This document shows, piece after piece, positions 16,803 through 25,556 of a stretch of 53,164 bases of DNA. The translations under genes and the position numbers were made by a program. Every line of letters begins with the position of its first letter. Position 1 is the first letter of the stretch. Origin of the DNA: Alphaproteobacteria bacterium UBA6149 (GTDB lineage: Bacteria > Pseudomonadota > Alphaproteobacteria > Rickettsiales > UBA998); assembly GCA_002423155.1 (NCBI GenBank), contig DIUV01000047.1, positions 1-53,164 of the forward strand, in the 5' to 3' direction. The notes under the pieces were generated by a model. The model was not told the DNA's origin and did not search any database. It worked only from the letters and a program-made list of their open reading frames with translations.

Positions 16803-18545
16803 TTATCGTAACTCTTCCAGTGGCTCAACACCCAACACATTCAAACCAGAGGCAATAACCACACAAACAGCGCGTGCCAAATTCAAACGTGCAATAGTAA
16901 CCTCCATAGCATCTTTACGAATAAAACGAAAGCCTACATCATCACTACCTAAATTCCAAAACCCATGCAAGGCAGATGCGAGTTCATGCAGATAATAAGC
17001 TACTCTATGTGGCTCAAAAGCCTCGGCAGCCGATTCTACCAAGCGCGGCCAACCAGCAAGTACACGAATTAGTGCTAATTCTGGTTCTTTATCTAAACAG
17101 GCTAAGATTTCAGGAGAAAGTTCTGCACTCTGCGCCTCGGGAGCTTCAGTTTGTGCCAAACGCAATACGGATCGGCAACGCGCATAAGCATATTGCACGT
17201 AAAATACCGGATTCTCGCGAGAATTCTCCGTAACTTTCACTAAATCAAAATCCAGCATTTGTTCGGGCTTACGAGTGAGCATGATAAAACGCAAAACATC
17301 TTTTCCCACTGCATCTAAAACATCCCGCACCGTGGTAAAAGTTCCTGCACGTTTAGACATTTTAGCAGGCACACCATTTTCCAAGAATTTTACTATTTGC
17401 CCTAATTGTATAGATATTTTTGCTTTACCGTCCGAAAGCGCCGCCACTGCGGCTTCCATCCGCTTCACATATCCGCCATGATCAGCGCCGAGCACCAGCA
17501 CCAAAGTGTCAAATCCCCGGGCTAATTTATCCGCGGTATAGGCAACATCCGCCGCAAAATAAGTGTAGCTCCCATCAGATTTTTGTAATGGGCGGTCACA
17601 ATCATCGCCAAAGTCGCAAGTTTTGAATAATAATTGCTCACGCGCTTCCCAATCATCTGGCAATTTACCCTTAGGTGGTTCGAGCACGCCCCGATAAACC
17701 AAGCCCTTTTGCTGCAAAAGCTCTAAAGTTTGCGCAATTTTATTATCTTCATGCAAGGATTTTTCCGAGAAGAACACATCATGCTCTATGCCTAAATCCA
17801 ATAAATCCGAGCGAATTAACACCATCATCCCATCTAAAGTAAAGGAACGCACCACCGGCAACCATTCGGACTCATCGCAATTTAATAAATCCCGCTCATA
17901 TTCCGCAAACAAGCCTTCACCAATGGGCTTTAGATATTCACCGGGATATAATCCTGCGGGAATTTCAATTTTTTCACCCGCCGCCTCGCGATAACGCAAG
18001 TGAGCAGAACGCGCCAAAACATCTACCTGCGCCCCCGCATCATTGATATAATATTCCTTAGTTACGTTAAATCCTGCTTTTATTAACAGCCGCGCCAAAG
18101 CATCGCCCACGACTGCTCCGCGTGCATGTCCTATATGCATAGGCCCGGTAGGATTAGCGGAAACATATTCTAAATTCACTGGGCGATGCTTGCCAATGGT
18201 GGAATTTCCGTAACTATTGCCTTCGTTTAAGATTGTTTTTATTTGTTCCTGCCAGATTTTCTTATCTAAACGTAGATTAATAAACCCCGGACCGGCAATG
18301 CTCACTTCACTAACTTCTGGCAATGCAGATAAATCAGGCAACAGCAACTCTGCCAACGCTCTCGGATTCATTCCCACACGCTTTGCCAACACCATTGCCG
18401 CATTAGTAGCCATATCTCCATGTGCGACGTCTCGTGGTGGCTCTATGGTTATTGCCTCCGCCCAATCAGGGCTATAACCCTTATCCGCCAATTTATCGGC
18501 AAGAATAATTTGTAATTTATTTTTTATTTCCTGAAACAGGTTCAT
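16803..18545 (-). CDS. argS: Arginyl-tRNA synthetase
   Basis: The enzyme charges tRNA-Arg. The 580-residue protein has an N-terminal Add-1 domain (about 1-90) and the class I catalytic core, with SANPTGPMHIGHARGAVVGD, where HIGH is the first signature. FAADVAYTADKLARG, LGADHGGYVKR and the second signature KMSKRAGT follow. A DALR anticodon-binding domain occupies about 460-580 (NPVFYVQYAYARCRSVLR onward). The start lies two bases after the lolD stop, with GGAGTAACC bridging them, so it is probably coupled to lolCD. Confidence 0.97.
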   Translation of the reverse strand: MNLFQEIKNKLQIILADKLADKGYSPDWAEAITIEPPRDVAHGDMATNAAMVLAKRVGMNPRALAELLLPDLSALPEVSEVSIAGPGFINLRLDKKIWQEQIKTILNEGNSYGNSTIGKHRPVNLEYVSANPTGPMHIGHARGAVVGDALARLLIKAGFNVTKEYYINDAGAQVDVLARSAHLRYREAAGEKIEIPAGLYPGEYLKPIGEGLFAEYERDLLNCDESEWLPVVRSFTLDGMMVLIRSDLLDLGIEHDVFFSEKSLHEDNKIAQTLELLQQKGLVYRGVLEPPKGKLPDDWEAREQLLFKTCDFGDDCDRPLQKSDGSYTYFAADVAYTADKLARGFDTLVLVLGADHGGYVKRMEAAVAALSDGKAKISIQLGQIVKFLENGVPAKMSKRAGTFTTVRDVLDAVGKDVLRFIMLTRKPEQMLDFDLVKVTENSRENPVFYVQYAYARCRSVLRLAQTEAPEAQSAELSPEILACLDKEPELALIRVLAGWPRLVESAAEAFEPHRVAYYLHELASALHGFWNLGSDDVGFRFIRKDAMEVTIARLNLARAVCVVIASGLNVLGVEPLEELR

Positions 18546-18547
18546 GG

Positions 18548-19243
18548 TTACTCCAATTTTTTATTCTTCTCTATAGGCTTTCCATCGCACATTTGCAAAC
18601 ATCTATCCATGCGTGCAGCTAGTTCCAAATTATGGGTAGCTATCAAAGCTGCTGTATTTTGTTTTTTTAATATTTCCCGCAACGCTACAAAAACCTGCTC
18701 TCCTGTGTGAGGATCAAGATTGCCCGTAGGTTCGTCGGCTAATATTAAAGCTGGTTCGTTAGCAAGGGCACGCGCGATGGCAACGCGCTGCTGCTCGCCG
18801 CCCGATAATTCGCTTGGGCGGTGGCTGGAGCGCTTGCCCAGCCCCATTAGCTCCAACAACTCCGATGCTTTTTTGGCAGCCAACATGCGCGATTTCCCGG
18901 CAATTAATTGCGGCATCATCACATTTTCCAGCGCCGAAAACTCAGGCAACAAGTGATGCACTTGATAAACAAAGCCAATACTGGAACGGCGCAATAAAGT
19001 GCGTTCATGTTCTTTAAGCTTGCTGCAATCTTTGCCTAAAAAATTTACCCGCCCCGATTGGGGATTATTTAACAACCCGGCAATTTGCAAAAGCGTGCTT
19101 TTTCCACTGCCGCTCGGCCCAATCAGGGCAACCATTTCTGAATTTTTTATAGCCAGATTAGCATCGTCTAAAACTACCAGTTTATCCGCCCCCTGCTTAT
19201 AGGTCTGCCCAATATTTTTTAATTCTAATACCAGATTATTCAT
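18548..19243 (-). CDS. lolD: Lipoprotein-releasing ABC transporter ATPase LolD
   Basis: LolD powers release of outer-membrane lipoproteins from the inner membrane to LolA. The 231-residue ABC ATPase has Walker A GPSGSGKST, the Q-loop region FVYQVHHLLPEF, the signature LSGGEQQRVAIARAL, Walker B LILADEPTGNLD and the switch His in LIATHNLELA. An upstream in-frame start at 19303 would add 20 residues overlapping lolC and unlike the family, so the ATG at 19243 is chosen. It overlaps the end of lolC by eight bases. Confidence 0.95.
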   Translation of the reverse strand: MNNLVLELKNIGQTYKQGADKLVVLDDANLAIKNSEMVALIGPSGSGKSTLLQIAGLLNNPQSGRVNFLGKDCSKLKEHERTLLRRSSIGFVYQVHHLLPEFSALENVMMPQLIAGKSRMLAAKKASELLELMGLGKRSSHRPSELSGGEQQRVAIARALANEPALILADEPTGNLDPHTGEQVFVALREILKKQNTAALIATHNLELAARMDRCLQMCDGKPIEKNKKLE

Positions 19244-20492
19244 AACGTAGCGCCTCCCCTGGTTGACGCGATGCCGCTTTCCACGCAGGATACAAAGTCG
19301 CAAAGAAAGAAATACTTAAAGATAATGCCACCACTGCCAACACTTCCGACGGATCAGTGCGCGTAGGCAGGCTGGAGAGAAAATACACATCCCCCACCAG
19401 AATTTGCTGACCCAGTAAAACTTCCAGACCATGACGAATATTATCAATATAGCGAGCAGCTAAAATTCCCAGCCCCAGCCCCATAAAAGTTCCTGCCGCA
19501 CCGAGTCCCATTCCAGCAAGCATAAAAATGCGCAAAATCATGCCCCGACTCGCCCCCATAGTGCGTAAAATAGCAATATCTGCCGCCTTATCCTGCACTA
19601 ACATAATCAAGCTGGAAATAATGTTAAAGGCGGCGACAATCACAATCAGCGCTAAAATCACCACCATCACATCCCGCTGGATTTTCAACGCCGTAAAAAT
19701 CGACTGATTGCCGCGCTTCCAATCATAAACCCGATATTGCCCATTAGTTAGTTGATTAATTTGCTCGGCAATTTGTGGGGCAGACTCCATATTCTGCAAG
19801 ACAATTTCCAAACCACTGGCAGCGCCACCCTCAATAGGGGCAATCCCGAAATAGGTCTGCGCATCGGCATAGGGCATCAGGATAAGCGAACTATCCAGCA
19901 TGTGCATACCTAATTTGAAAGTGCCAATCACATTATAATTCTTAATCCGCGGAACCATACCCGCAAAAGTCGCCCTTCCTTGCGGAGAAATTAAAGTGAC
20001 CGCACCGCCCACCTTAACCCCAAGATTCTGCGCCAAACGTTCACCCAGAATAATCCCCGTATTTTGCGCAAAAGCAGGCATACCCCCAGCACTTATAGCT
20101 TCAGAAAGCTTGGGCTTGGCAGCAAGATCTTCCGCATGGAAACCAATAATTTGTGCGCCCAAAGCTTTGCCGCTATTGCTTGCCATCACCTGCCCTTCAA
20201 TCCGCTCAGCAACTTTATTAACTCCTGCCACATTCTTAATGGTTTGCATCAGGCTTTGGGTGTTATCAATTACCTTGCCCTGCGGATAAATAGTTATATG
20301 CCCATCCACCCCAATAAAATTAGAGAGCATTTCCTCGCGAATACCATTCATCAAAGAAGTGACTAAAATAAGCGTCGCCACCCCCAACATAATGCCGCAG
20401 ACCGAAAAAAATGCGATTACCGAAACAAAACCTTCTTTGCGCTTAGAACGCAAATACGCCCAAGACAGCTTGCGCTCTACATAATTAAACAT
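19236..20492 (-). CDS. lolC: Lipoprotein-releasing ABC transporter permease LolC/LolE
   Basis: This is the membrane subunit of the lipoprotein-releasing transporter. The 418-residue protein has an N-terminal cytoplasmic segment (FNYVERKLSWAYLRSKRKEG), a first membrane helix (about 24-48), a large periplasmic MacB-like domain (about 50-265) and three C-terminal helices (about 270-300, 320-345 and 375-400). AILRTMGASRGMILRIFM is the typical coupling segment. Only one permease gene is present next to lolD, so the complex is presumably a homodimer, as is usual in Alphaproteobacteria. The start is divergent from the gene at 20731. Confidence 0.94.
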   Translation of the reverse strand: MFNYVERKLSWAYLRSKRKEGFVSVIAFFSVCGIMLGVATLILVTSLMNGIREEMLSNFIGVDGHITIYPQGKVIDNTQSLMQTIKNVAGVNKVAERIEGQVMASNSGKALGAQIIGFHAEDLAAKPKLSEAISAGGMPAFAQNTGIILGERLAQNLGVKVGGAVTLISPQGRATFAGMVPRIKNYNVIGTFKLGMHMLDSSLILMPYADAQTYFGIAPIEGGAASGLEIVLQNMESAPQIAEQINQLTNGQYRVYDWKRGNQSIFTALKIQRDVMVVILALIVIVAAFNIISSLIMLVQDKAADIAILRTMGASRGMILRIFMLAGMGLGAAGTFMGLGLGILAARYIDNIRHGLEVLLGQQILVGDVYFLSSLPTRTDPSEVLAVVALSLSISFFATLYPAWKAASRQPGEALRYE

Positions 20493-20663
20493 GCTGTTAT
20501 ATATAAATAAAATTGTTTGTTGTTCTTTAATTTTTTAAACTACCCGAAGCAATGATTTTTTGCAACCACTGAACTTTATACCAACAAAATGCACTAAGAT
20601 AAAAAAATCTATTGTACAGTTACAAAAAAAGGCGTAGAGGCGATATAGGAAGTGTGGTGGTTT

Positions 20664-20684
20664 GGGTTCGACCCTCGCTCTCCG
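20664..20684 (+). other. Degenerate 3' end of a tRNA-Ser-like sequence
   Basis: The 21 bases resemble the T-loop and acceptor 3' strand of a tRNA-Ser (GGGTTCGA, then CCCTCG, then CTCTCCG). Two T-loop bases are missing, no CCA follows, and no matching D-arm, anticodon arm or 5' acceptor strand is found upstream. I treat it as a tRNA remnant, possibly the trace of an integration event. The surrounding gap 20493-20730 is otherwise the divergent promoter region of lolC and the secreted protein gene. Confidence 0.35.
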
Positions 20685-20730
20685 GGATAAAACGAACCTA
20701 AATTTTATTATTAATTTGAGAGATATATTT

Positions 20731-21006
20731 ATGAAAAAGCTACTTTCTGTTGCTATCTTGTCTGCTGTTTTCGCTGCTCCTGCTTTCGCTGCTGATGAAG
20801 CTGCTGCTCCTGCTGCTACTACTGAAGCGGCTGCTCCTGCTGCGGCTGCTGAAGCTCCTAAAGCTGAAGCTAAAGCAGAGAAAAAAGCAAAAAAACACAA
20901 AAAAGCTAAAAAAGCTAAAAAAGAAGAAGCTGCTGCTCCTGCTGCCGCTACTCCTGCTGCTGACGCTGCTGCTCCTGCAGCTGCACCTGCTGAAGCTGCG
21001 AAATAA
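20731..21006 (+). CDS. Secreted Ala/Lys/Pro-rich low-complexity protein
   Basis: The 91-residue product starts with a clear Sec signal peptide (MKKLLSVAILSAVFAAPAFA, cleavage after AFA). The mature part is almost wholly Ala, Pro, Glu and Lys: an acidic Ala-rich stretch, a basic stretch (KAEKKAKKHKKAKKAKKEE) that recalls histone H1-like tails, then another Ala/Pro stretch. An upstream start at 20662 would place the signal peptide internally and is rejected. GAGAG precedes the ATG, and a perfect terminator follows 19 bases after the stop, so a small abundant envelope protein is plausible. Function unknown. Confidence 0.8.
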   Translation: MKKLLSVAILSAVFAAPAFAADEAAAPAATTEAAAPAAAAEAPKAEAKAEKKAKKHKKAKKAKKEEAAAPAAATPAADAAAPAAAPAEAAK

Positions 21007-21025
21007 TTATTTCTGCTGTAAGCTG

Positions 21026-21061
21026 AAAAACCCCCAGAAGAAAACTTCTGGGGGTTTTTTT
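21026..21061 (+). terminator. Rho-independent terminator
   Basis: AAAAACCCCCAGAAG (21026-21040) pairs through a four-base AAAA loop with CTTCTGGGGGTTTTTTT (21045-21061). It follows the secreted protein gene and also lies just after the convergent peptide-binding protein gene, so it may serve both strands. Confidence 0.94.
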
Positions 21062-21086
21062 ATATTATATTCATTCCAAATAAAAT

Positions 21087-22856
21087 TTACTTAATCCACC
21101 AACTATCAAATCCGGAAGCATAATCTGGGCGCTGCCTTGGAATGCCAAAAATATCCCACCAAGCAAAGCGGAATGCACCAATATATATTTGCGGAATCAT
21201 AATATGCTCATGCATAATTACCCGATCTAGCGCATGGGCAGAGGTTTTTAATTCCGCAATATTTTTTGCCTGACTAAGTTTGCTTAAAATAGCATCCACC
21301 GCAGGGTTATTGAGCCCTGAATAATTACTGCTGCCGCGCACATCTGCTTGTTTAGAATACCAAAAAGCGGCTTGTTCGGCTCCAGGGAATTGCAGACCTA
21401 GATTCCACCAAACACTAGTTATATCAAAATCTTTTCTTTCCATACGTTTTTGATATTGCGCTTCATCAATCAGACGAAAGCTGCCTTGAATACCAAGGCG
21501 TTTTAAGTTCTTCAAGATAGGCAAAACCATGCGCTGCAAGGTTGCCTGACTCATTAAAAACTCTATCTTTAAGGGCTCCCCCGCAGCATTTACGCGTATG
21601 CCATCTTTTACTCTCCAGCCAGCATCATTTAATAATTGCTGTGCTTTGAGTAAATTTTCTCGCACATTCCCACTGCCATCAGTATGCGGAGTATCGTATA
21701 TTTCATTAAAAACTTCTGGGGGAAGAATTTTGCGATAAGGTTCTAAAAGCTGCAACTCCGCGGCACTGGGTAAACTACGTGCGGCGAAATCAGAATTTTG
21801 AAACAGGCTTTTGCTGCGCTTATAAGCATCATAAAATAATGCACGGTTCATCCATTCAAAATCAAAACATAATCCTATAGCCTCACGGACACGCCGATCC
21901 GCAAATTGTGGGCGACGCAGGTTAAAAATAAACCCCTGAATACCACTAGGAATTTTATTGGGAATAAGTTTTTTGATTAATTCGCCTTTTGCCAAAGCAG
22001 GAGTATCATAAGCGGTTGCCCAATTACGTGCGATATATTCCTCGCGGAAATCATAAGCATGAGCCTTTAATGCCTCTAAAGAAACGGTTTCGTCGCGGTA
22101 AACATCAAAACGAATATCGGAGAAATTAAATTGCCCTACACGCACCGGCAAATCTTTTCCCCAATATTTTTCTACCTTTTTATAAACAATAAACCGTCCT
22201 GCCTCTACTTTACTAATTTGATAAGGTCCACTGCCCATAGGCGGCTCTAGTGAAGTTTTTTCAAAAGCATGTTTACTATAATATTTTTTGGAAAGAACCG
22301 GCATAGATGCCGCCAAAAAGGGCAAATCGCGATTATTTGCCTCGGCAAAATGAAAAATTACCGCATTTTTATTCGGTATAATCGCTGCACTAATCGGCTG
22401 AAATAATAATTGATATTGGGGAGCGCCTTTTTCTTTTAGGATATTGAGCGAAAAAACCACATCCTCAGGCGTAACTTTTTCACCATCATGCCAACGCGCT
22501 TTTGGGTTTATGGTGAAAATTGCCGAGGATTTATCTTTAGCAATATCTACCGAATCCGCCAATAAGCCATAATAAGATTGCGGCTCATCTAATGAGCCCA
22601 CCAATAATGATTCAAAAACATAATTACTCAAGCCATCCGCAGGCGTGCCTTTTATAATAAACGGGTTCAAACTATCAAAAGGAGCAACCGAAGCTAAGCG
22701 CACACTCCCCCCTTTGGGGGCCTCAGGATTTACATAGGCAAAATGCTTAAAATCTTTGGAATATTTAGGCTTACCAAACAAAGTAAGTACATGACTAGGC
22801 GCGGCAACCGCAAAAGAAGTGGAAAATAGAAATATTAATAAACCTATTTTCCACAC
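21087..22856 (-). CDS. ABC transporter periplasmic peptide-binding protein (family 5, YejA-like)
   Basis: The 589-residue protein has a signal peptide (MWKIGLLIFLFSTSFAVAAPS). It continues as a family 5 solute-binding protein: FAYVNPEAPKGGSVRLAS near the N-terminus, then the lobe I segment KARWHDGEKVTPEDVVFSL, EPPMGSGPYQISKVE, DRRVREAIGLCFDFEWMNR and SVWWNLGLQFPGAEQ. The N-terminal wording is closest to YejA-type proteins, which deliver oligopeptides to the YejBEF transporter; the YejA assignment is from memory. No permease or ATPase gene is adjacent, so it works with a transporter encoded elsewhere. Confidence 0.87.
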   Translation of the reverse strand: MWKIGLLIFLFSTSFAVAAPSHVLTLFGKPKYSKDFKHFAYVNPEAPKGGSVRLASVAPFDSLNPFIIKGTPADGLSNYVFESLLVGSLDEPQSYYGLLADSVDIAKDKSSAIFTINPKARWHDGEKVTPEDVVFSLNILKEKGAPQYQLLFQPISAAIIPNKNAVIFHFAEANNRDLPFLAASMPVLSKKYYSKHAFEKTSLEPPMGSGPYQISKVEAGRFIVYKKVEKYWGKDLPVRVGQFNFSDIRFDVYRDETVSLEALKAHAYDFREEYIARNWATAYDTPALAKGELIKKLIPNKIPSGIQGFIFNLRRPQFADRRVREAIGLCFDFEWMNRALFYDAYKRSKSLFQNSDFAARSLPSAAELQLLEPYRKILPPEVFNEIYDTPHTDGSGNVRENLLKAQQLLNDAGWRVKDGIRVNAAGEPLKIEFLMSQATLQRMVLPILKNLKRLGIQGSFRLIDEAQYQKRMERKDFDITSVWWNLGLQFPGAEQAAFWYSKQADVRGSSNYSGLNNPAVDAILSKLSQAKNIAELKTSAHALDRVIMHEHIMIPQIYIGAFRFAWWDIFGIPRQRPDYASGFDSWWIK

Positions 22857-22897
22857 AATATTTGCTCCAATCGTACTCTTCCTAATCGGAGAAAAAC

Positions 22898-23416
22898 CTA
22901 TTTCAAACTACTTAAATAAGCAATTATGGCGGCACGCTCTTCAGGTTTTTTTACCCCTGAGAAAGTCATTTTGGTACCTTGTACATATTTAGTCGGCTTA
23001 GTTAAGAATTCAGATAAAGATTGCACATCCCAAGCTTTATCTTTCATGCCTGCCATTGCTTTTGAATAAGAAAACCCTTCATGAGAGCCAATTTTACGCC
23101 CAACAACACCCCACAAAGCGGGACCCACCTTATTTGCCCCACCATTAGTAAAATCATGGCAAGCAGCACAGGCTTTTACTAAGCCTTCACCTGTTTTGGC
23201 GTCCGCAGTTGCCAATAATGGCTTAATATCTACCGGTTTTTCTTCGGCAGCAGCAACCCCTGCACCACTATCTATTTCGGCGGCAGCAATCTGGAATCCG
23301 CGTTTAGCTGGCTGCTCATCTACTTTATAAAGCGCATCCGCAGTTTTTCCTACTACTACAGCAATTAATCCAGAAACCAAAACGGCAGCTGCCAATTTAT
23401 TTAATTCTAATGACAC
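22898..23416 (-). CDS. Membrane-anchored class I cytochrome c
   Basis: The 172-residue protein has an uncleaved N-terminal membrane anchor (about 5-25, NKLAAAVLVSGLIAVVVG), a linker (about 30-75) and a mitochondrial-type cytochrome c domain (about 76-172). The haem-binding motif is CAACH and the probable distal Met ligand lies in QGTKMTFSGV. This resembles CycM/c552-type proteins that link the bc1 complex and cytochrome oxidase. The reading frame opens upstream at 23428, but a GTG at 23416 has GGAG six bases before it and gives a sensible N-terminus, so I chose it. It is divergent from kdsB. Confidence 0.9.
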   Translation of the reverse strand: MSLELNKLAAAVLVSGLIAVVVGKTADALYKVDEQPAKRGFQIAAAEIDSGAGVAAAEEKPVDIKPLLATADAKTGEGLVKACAACHDFTNGGANKVGPALWGVVGRKIGSHEGFSYSKAMAGMKDKAWDVQSLSEFLTKPTKYVQGTKMTFSGVKKPEERAAIIAYLSSLK

Positions 23417-23473
23417 GATACACTCCAAAGTCTATAAATTAATCAGTTAAATTCACCACAAAGATATAATACT

Positions 23474-24262
23474 ATGAACATTAGCTTGCAACCATTGATT
23501 ATAATCCCTGCCCGTCTGGGCTCTACGCGCTTACCCAATAAGCCATTGGCAGATATTATGGGAGTGCCGATGATTGTGCGCGTTTGGCAACAAGCGATAA
23601 AAGCCAATATTGCCCCCGTTCTCGTTGCCACAGATTCAGAAGAAATAGTTGAATTAATTAAACAAAACGGGGGAAATGCCGTACTTACTAACCCGAATCA
23701 TCCTTCAGGTTCGGATCGGATTTATGAAGCGTGGCAAATTTATGACAAAGAGAGAAAATATAACGCGATTATCAATGTACAAGGCGATATGCCCTTATTA
23801 GACCCGTCTATAATTTCCGCAGTTCTTGCTCCTTTAGCTGATAAATCCGTGGATATTGCCACACTGGCAACCCTGATTGATAACCAAGCGGACAAAATAA
23901 ATCCTGCGGTAGTAAAACCAATCGTCGCATGGGATAAAACCCAAAGCACAGGAAAAGCTCTTTATTTCACCAGAGCAAGCGCCCCTTGGCATGACCACGC
24001 CAGCACAGAACACACTGAATTATACCATCATATTGGCATTTACGCCTACCGCACGGATATATTAGCCCGCTTTATAAACCTACCCCCCAGCCGCTTAGAA
24101 CTACGCGAAAAATTAGAACAATTACGCGCTTTAGAAAATAATATGCACATAGAAGTAGTACGCGTAAACACGCTCCCACTATCGGTAGATACCGCCGAAC
24201 AATTAGAACAGGTACGCGAGCTAGCTAGGAAAAACCCCCAAGCTACACGACAGTACTATTAA
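23474..24262 (+). CDS. kdsB: 3-deoxy-manno-octulosonate cytidylyltransferase
   Basis: KdsB activates Kdo as CMP-Kdo for lipopolysaccharide inner-core synthesis, so the cell makes Kdo-containing LPS. The 262-residue protein has IIPARLGSTRLPNKPLADI, the nucleotide-binding segment VATDSEEI, NPNHPSGSDRIYEAW, VQGDMPLLDP and HIGIYAYRTD, followed by SRLELREKLEQLRALENN. Its last seven residues (QATRQYY) and its stop codon are encoded across the edge of MITE copy 3, which begins at 24240. The original C-terminus has therefore been replaced, without touching conserved motifs. Confidence 0.96.
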   Translation: MNISLQPLIIIPARLGSTRLPNKPLADIMGVPMIVRVWQQAIKANIAPVLVATDSEEIVELIKQNGGNAVLTNPNHPSGSDRIYEAWQIYDKERKYNAIINVQGDMPLLDPSIISAVLAPLADKSVDIATLATLIDNQADKINPAVVKPIVAWDKTQSTGKALYFTRASAPWHDHASTEHTELYHHIGIYAYRTDILARFINLPPSRLELREKLEQLRALENNMHIEVVRVNTLPLSVDTAEQLEQVRELARKNPQATRQYY

Positions 24263-24477
24263 CAACATGATTTTACATTATATAACAGCAAATGATATGG
24301 GGGATCCATCCGTTGTCATACCTATGCAGGGCGGTATCCATGTCAAACCATTGGCTCATAAGCTAATTGATAGGCATGGATACCGCCCTGCATAGGTATG
24401 ACAACGGATGGGCTTTTGCAAAAAATCATTTTTATTCAATGCGATGGTGGTTGTTAATAGTGCTGTCGTGTAGAGTA
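24240..24477. mobile_element. Family B MITE, copy 3, overlapping the end of kdsB
   Basis: This is a 238-bp element with ends CTACACGACAGTACTATT from 24243 and CTACACGACAGCACTATT read inward from 24473. The inner palindrome (about 24308-24411) matches that of copy 2 except that the hairpin base reads CATACCTATGCAGGG. Flanking AAAAACCCCC (24230-24239) and AAAAACACCA (24478-24487) match in 8 of 10 bases at the same offsets as in copies 1 and 2. It supplies the kdsB stop codon and separates kdsB from the convergent NlpD-like gene. Confidence 0.83.
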
Positions 24478-24502
24478 AAAAACACCACTAAAACTTAACC
24501 TT

Positions 24503-25444
24503 TTAATTTTCATGCAATAACGGCTGCGGATCTTGAGCGCGTTTGTTATGGCGTAAGGAGAAATGCAATTGTGGCTTGTCAATTTTTCCTGTTTTTCCTA
24601 CGAAAGCAACCAATTGCCCCCGCACAATATTATCGCCTTTTTTTACCACCATTTCCCCCAGATGCGCATAAGCAGAAATCCATCCATCCGCATGATTGAT
24701 TATGACCATTTTGCCAAAATCACGCAATTTCTCACTCGCATACACCACGGTTCCATCTGCCGCCGCCCGCACGGGCGCTCCTTTTTGAGCGGCGATATTA
24801 ATTCCATCATTAGCAGCACCACCTATTTCTTCTCCAAAGGCGGAAATTACTTTGCCATTAATTGGCCATAAGAATTGTGGGGTTTCTTGCTGCATGGGCG
24901 CATCTTCACTACTGGAAGTTACCTCTTCATTTAAATTTTCCCCTATAGCTGGCTCTAGTGGGGCTGGCTCTAGTGGTGCAGTATTTTTAGTTTCTTCTTT
25001 CTCGACATTAGAAGACGGAGCAGAGACTTCAGTTTTTTTGCTCGCTTCTACCTTTACTGGAGGTGGAGCTACAAATTTGCTGGGCTCTGGAGCGGGTAAA
25101 TCGCCGCTACTAACATTATTTTGAGATTGAATAGAAGTAGGCGGCTCAATATTAGATGGAGGCGGCAAATCACTACTAACCACACTCGGAGTTTCCGCCG
25201 CTACATTATATTCATGCGTTTTAGAAATAAAATGCTTTTGCGTATCCGCAGGTAGCGTCGCCCGATTATCGTCCGAATATTTCGGCAACTCCATATTATC
25301 ATCAATATAGGGCTCGCTCGCATAGAAAGAATTTTTTCCGTAATATTGAGAACCTTTATAATCCGCAGGAGCAGGACTATTGCCGTAACAACCGCCCAAA
25401 CTAGAGATTAATAGCAAAAAAAACCCAGGACGACCCAACAACAT
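24503..25444 (-). CDS. NlpD-like M23 lipoprotein, probable amidase activator
   Basis: The 313-residue protein begins with a lipoprotein signal (MLLGRPGFFLLLISSLGGC, lipobox LGGC). A Pro/Glu/Ser-rich region (about 35-190) includes a duplicated PLEPA unit. A C-terminal LytM/M23 domain (about 195-313) follows. In that domain the first metal-ligand His of active M23 peptidases appears replaced (NDGINIAA), while AYAHLGE and LHFSLRH remain. This points to a non-catalytic NlpD/EnvC-type activator of amidases at the septum. No LysM domain is visible in the linker, which differs from typical NlpD. Confidence 0.83.
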   Translation of the reverse strand: MLLGRPGFFLLLISSLGGCYGNSPAPADYKGSQYYGKNSFYASEPYIDDNMELPKYSDDNRATLPADTQKHFISKTHEYNVAAETPSVVSSDLPPPSNIEPPTSIQSQNNVSSGDLPAPEPSKFVAPPPVKVEASKKTEVSAPSSNVEKEETKNTAPLEPAPLEPAIGENLNEEVTSSSEDAPMQQETPQFLWPINGKVISAFGEEIGGAANDGINIAAQKGAPVRAAADGTVVYASEKLRDFGKMVIINHADGWISAYAHLGEMVVKKGDNIVRGQLVAFVGKTGKIDKPQLHFSLRHNKRAQDPQPLLHEN

Positions 25445-25556
25445 GAACTATTCCTATAAGAAATCTAATAATTTATGGCTTAATTACTACTTATCATAAC
25501 GACAAACAATAAACAATTTTATATAATAAAGCGGCTATAAAAAGGGAAAGATTGCT

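Noticed and set aside
20640..20690. Functional tRNA-Ser gene before the secreted protein
   Set aside because: Only a T-arm and acceptor-like 3' end is present, without a 5' acceptor, D-arm, anticodon arm or CCA. It is listed as a remnant instead.
20750..21094. Leu-rich 114-codon frame overlapping the secreted protein gene
   Set aside because: It is the +1 shadow of GCT/CCT repeats. The real frame has a signal peptide and ribosome site.
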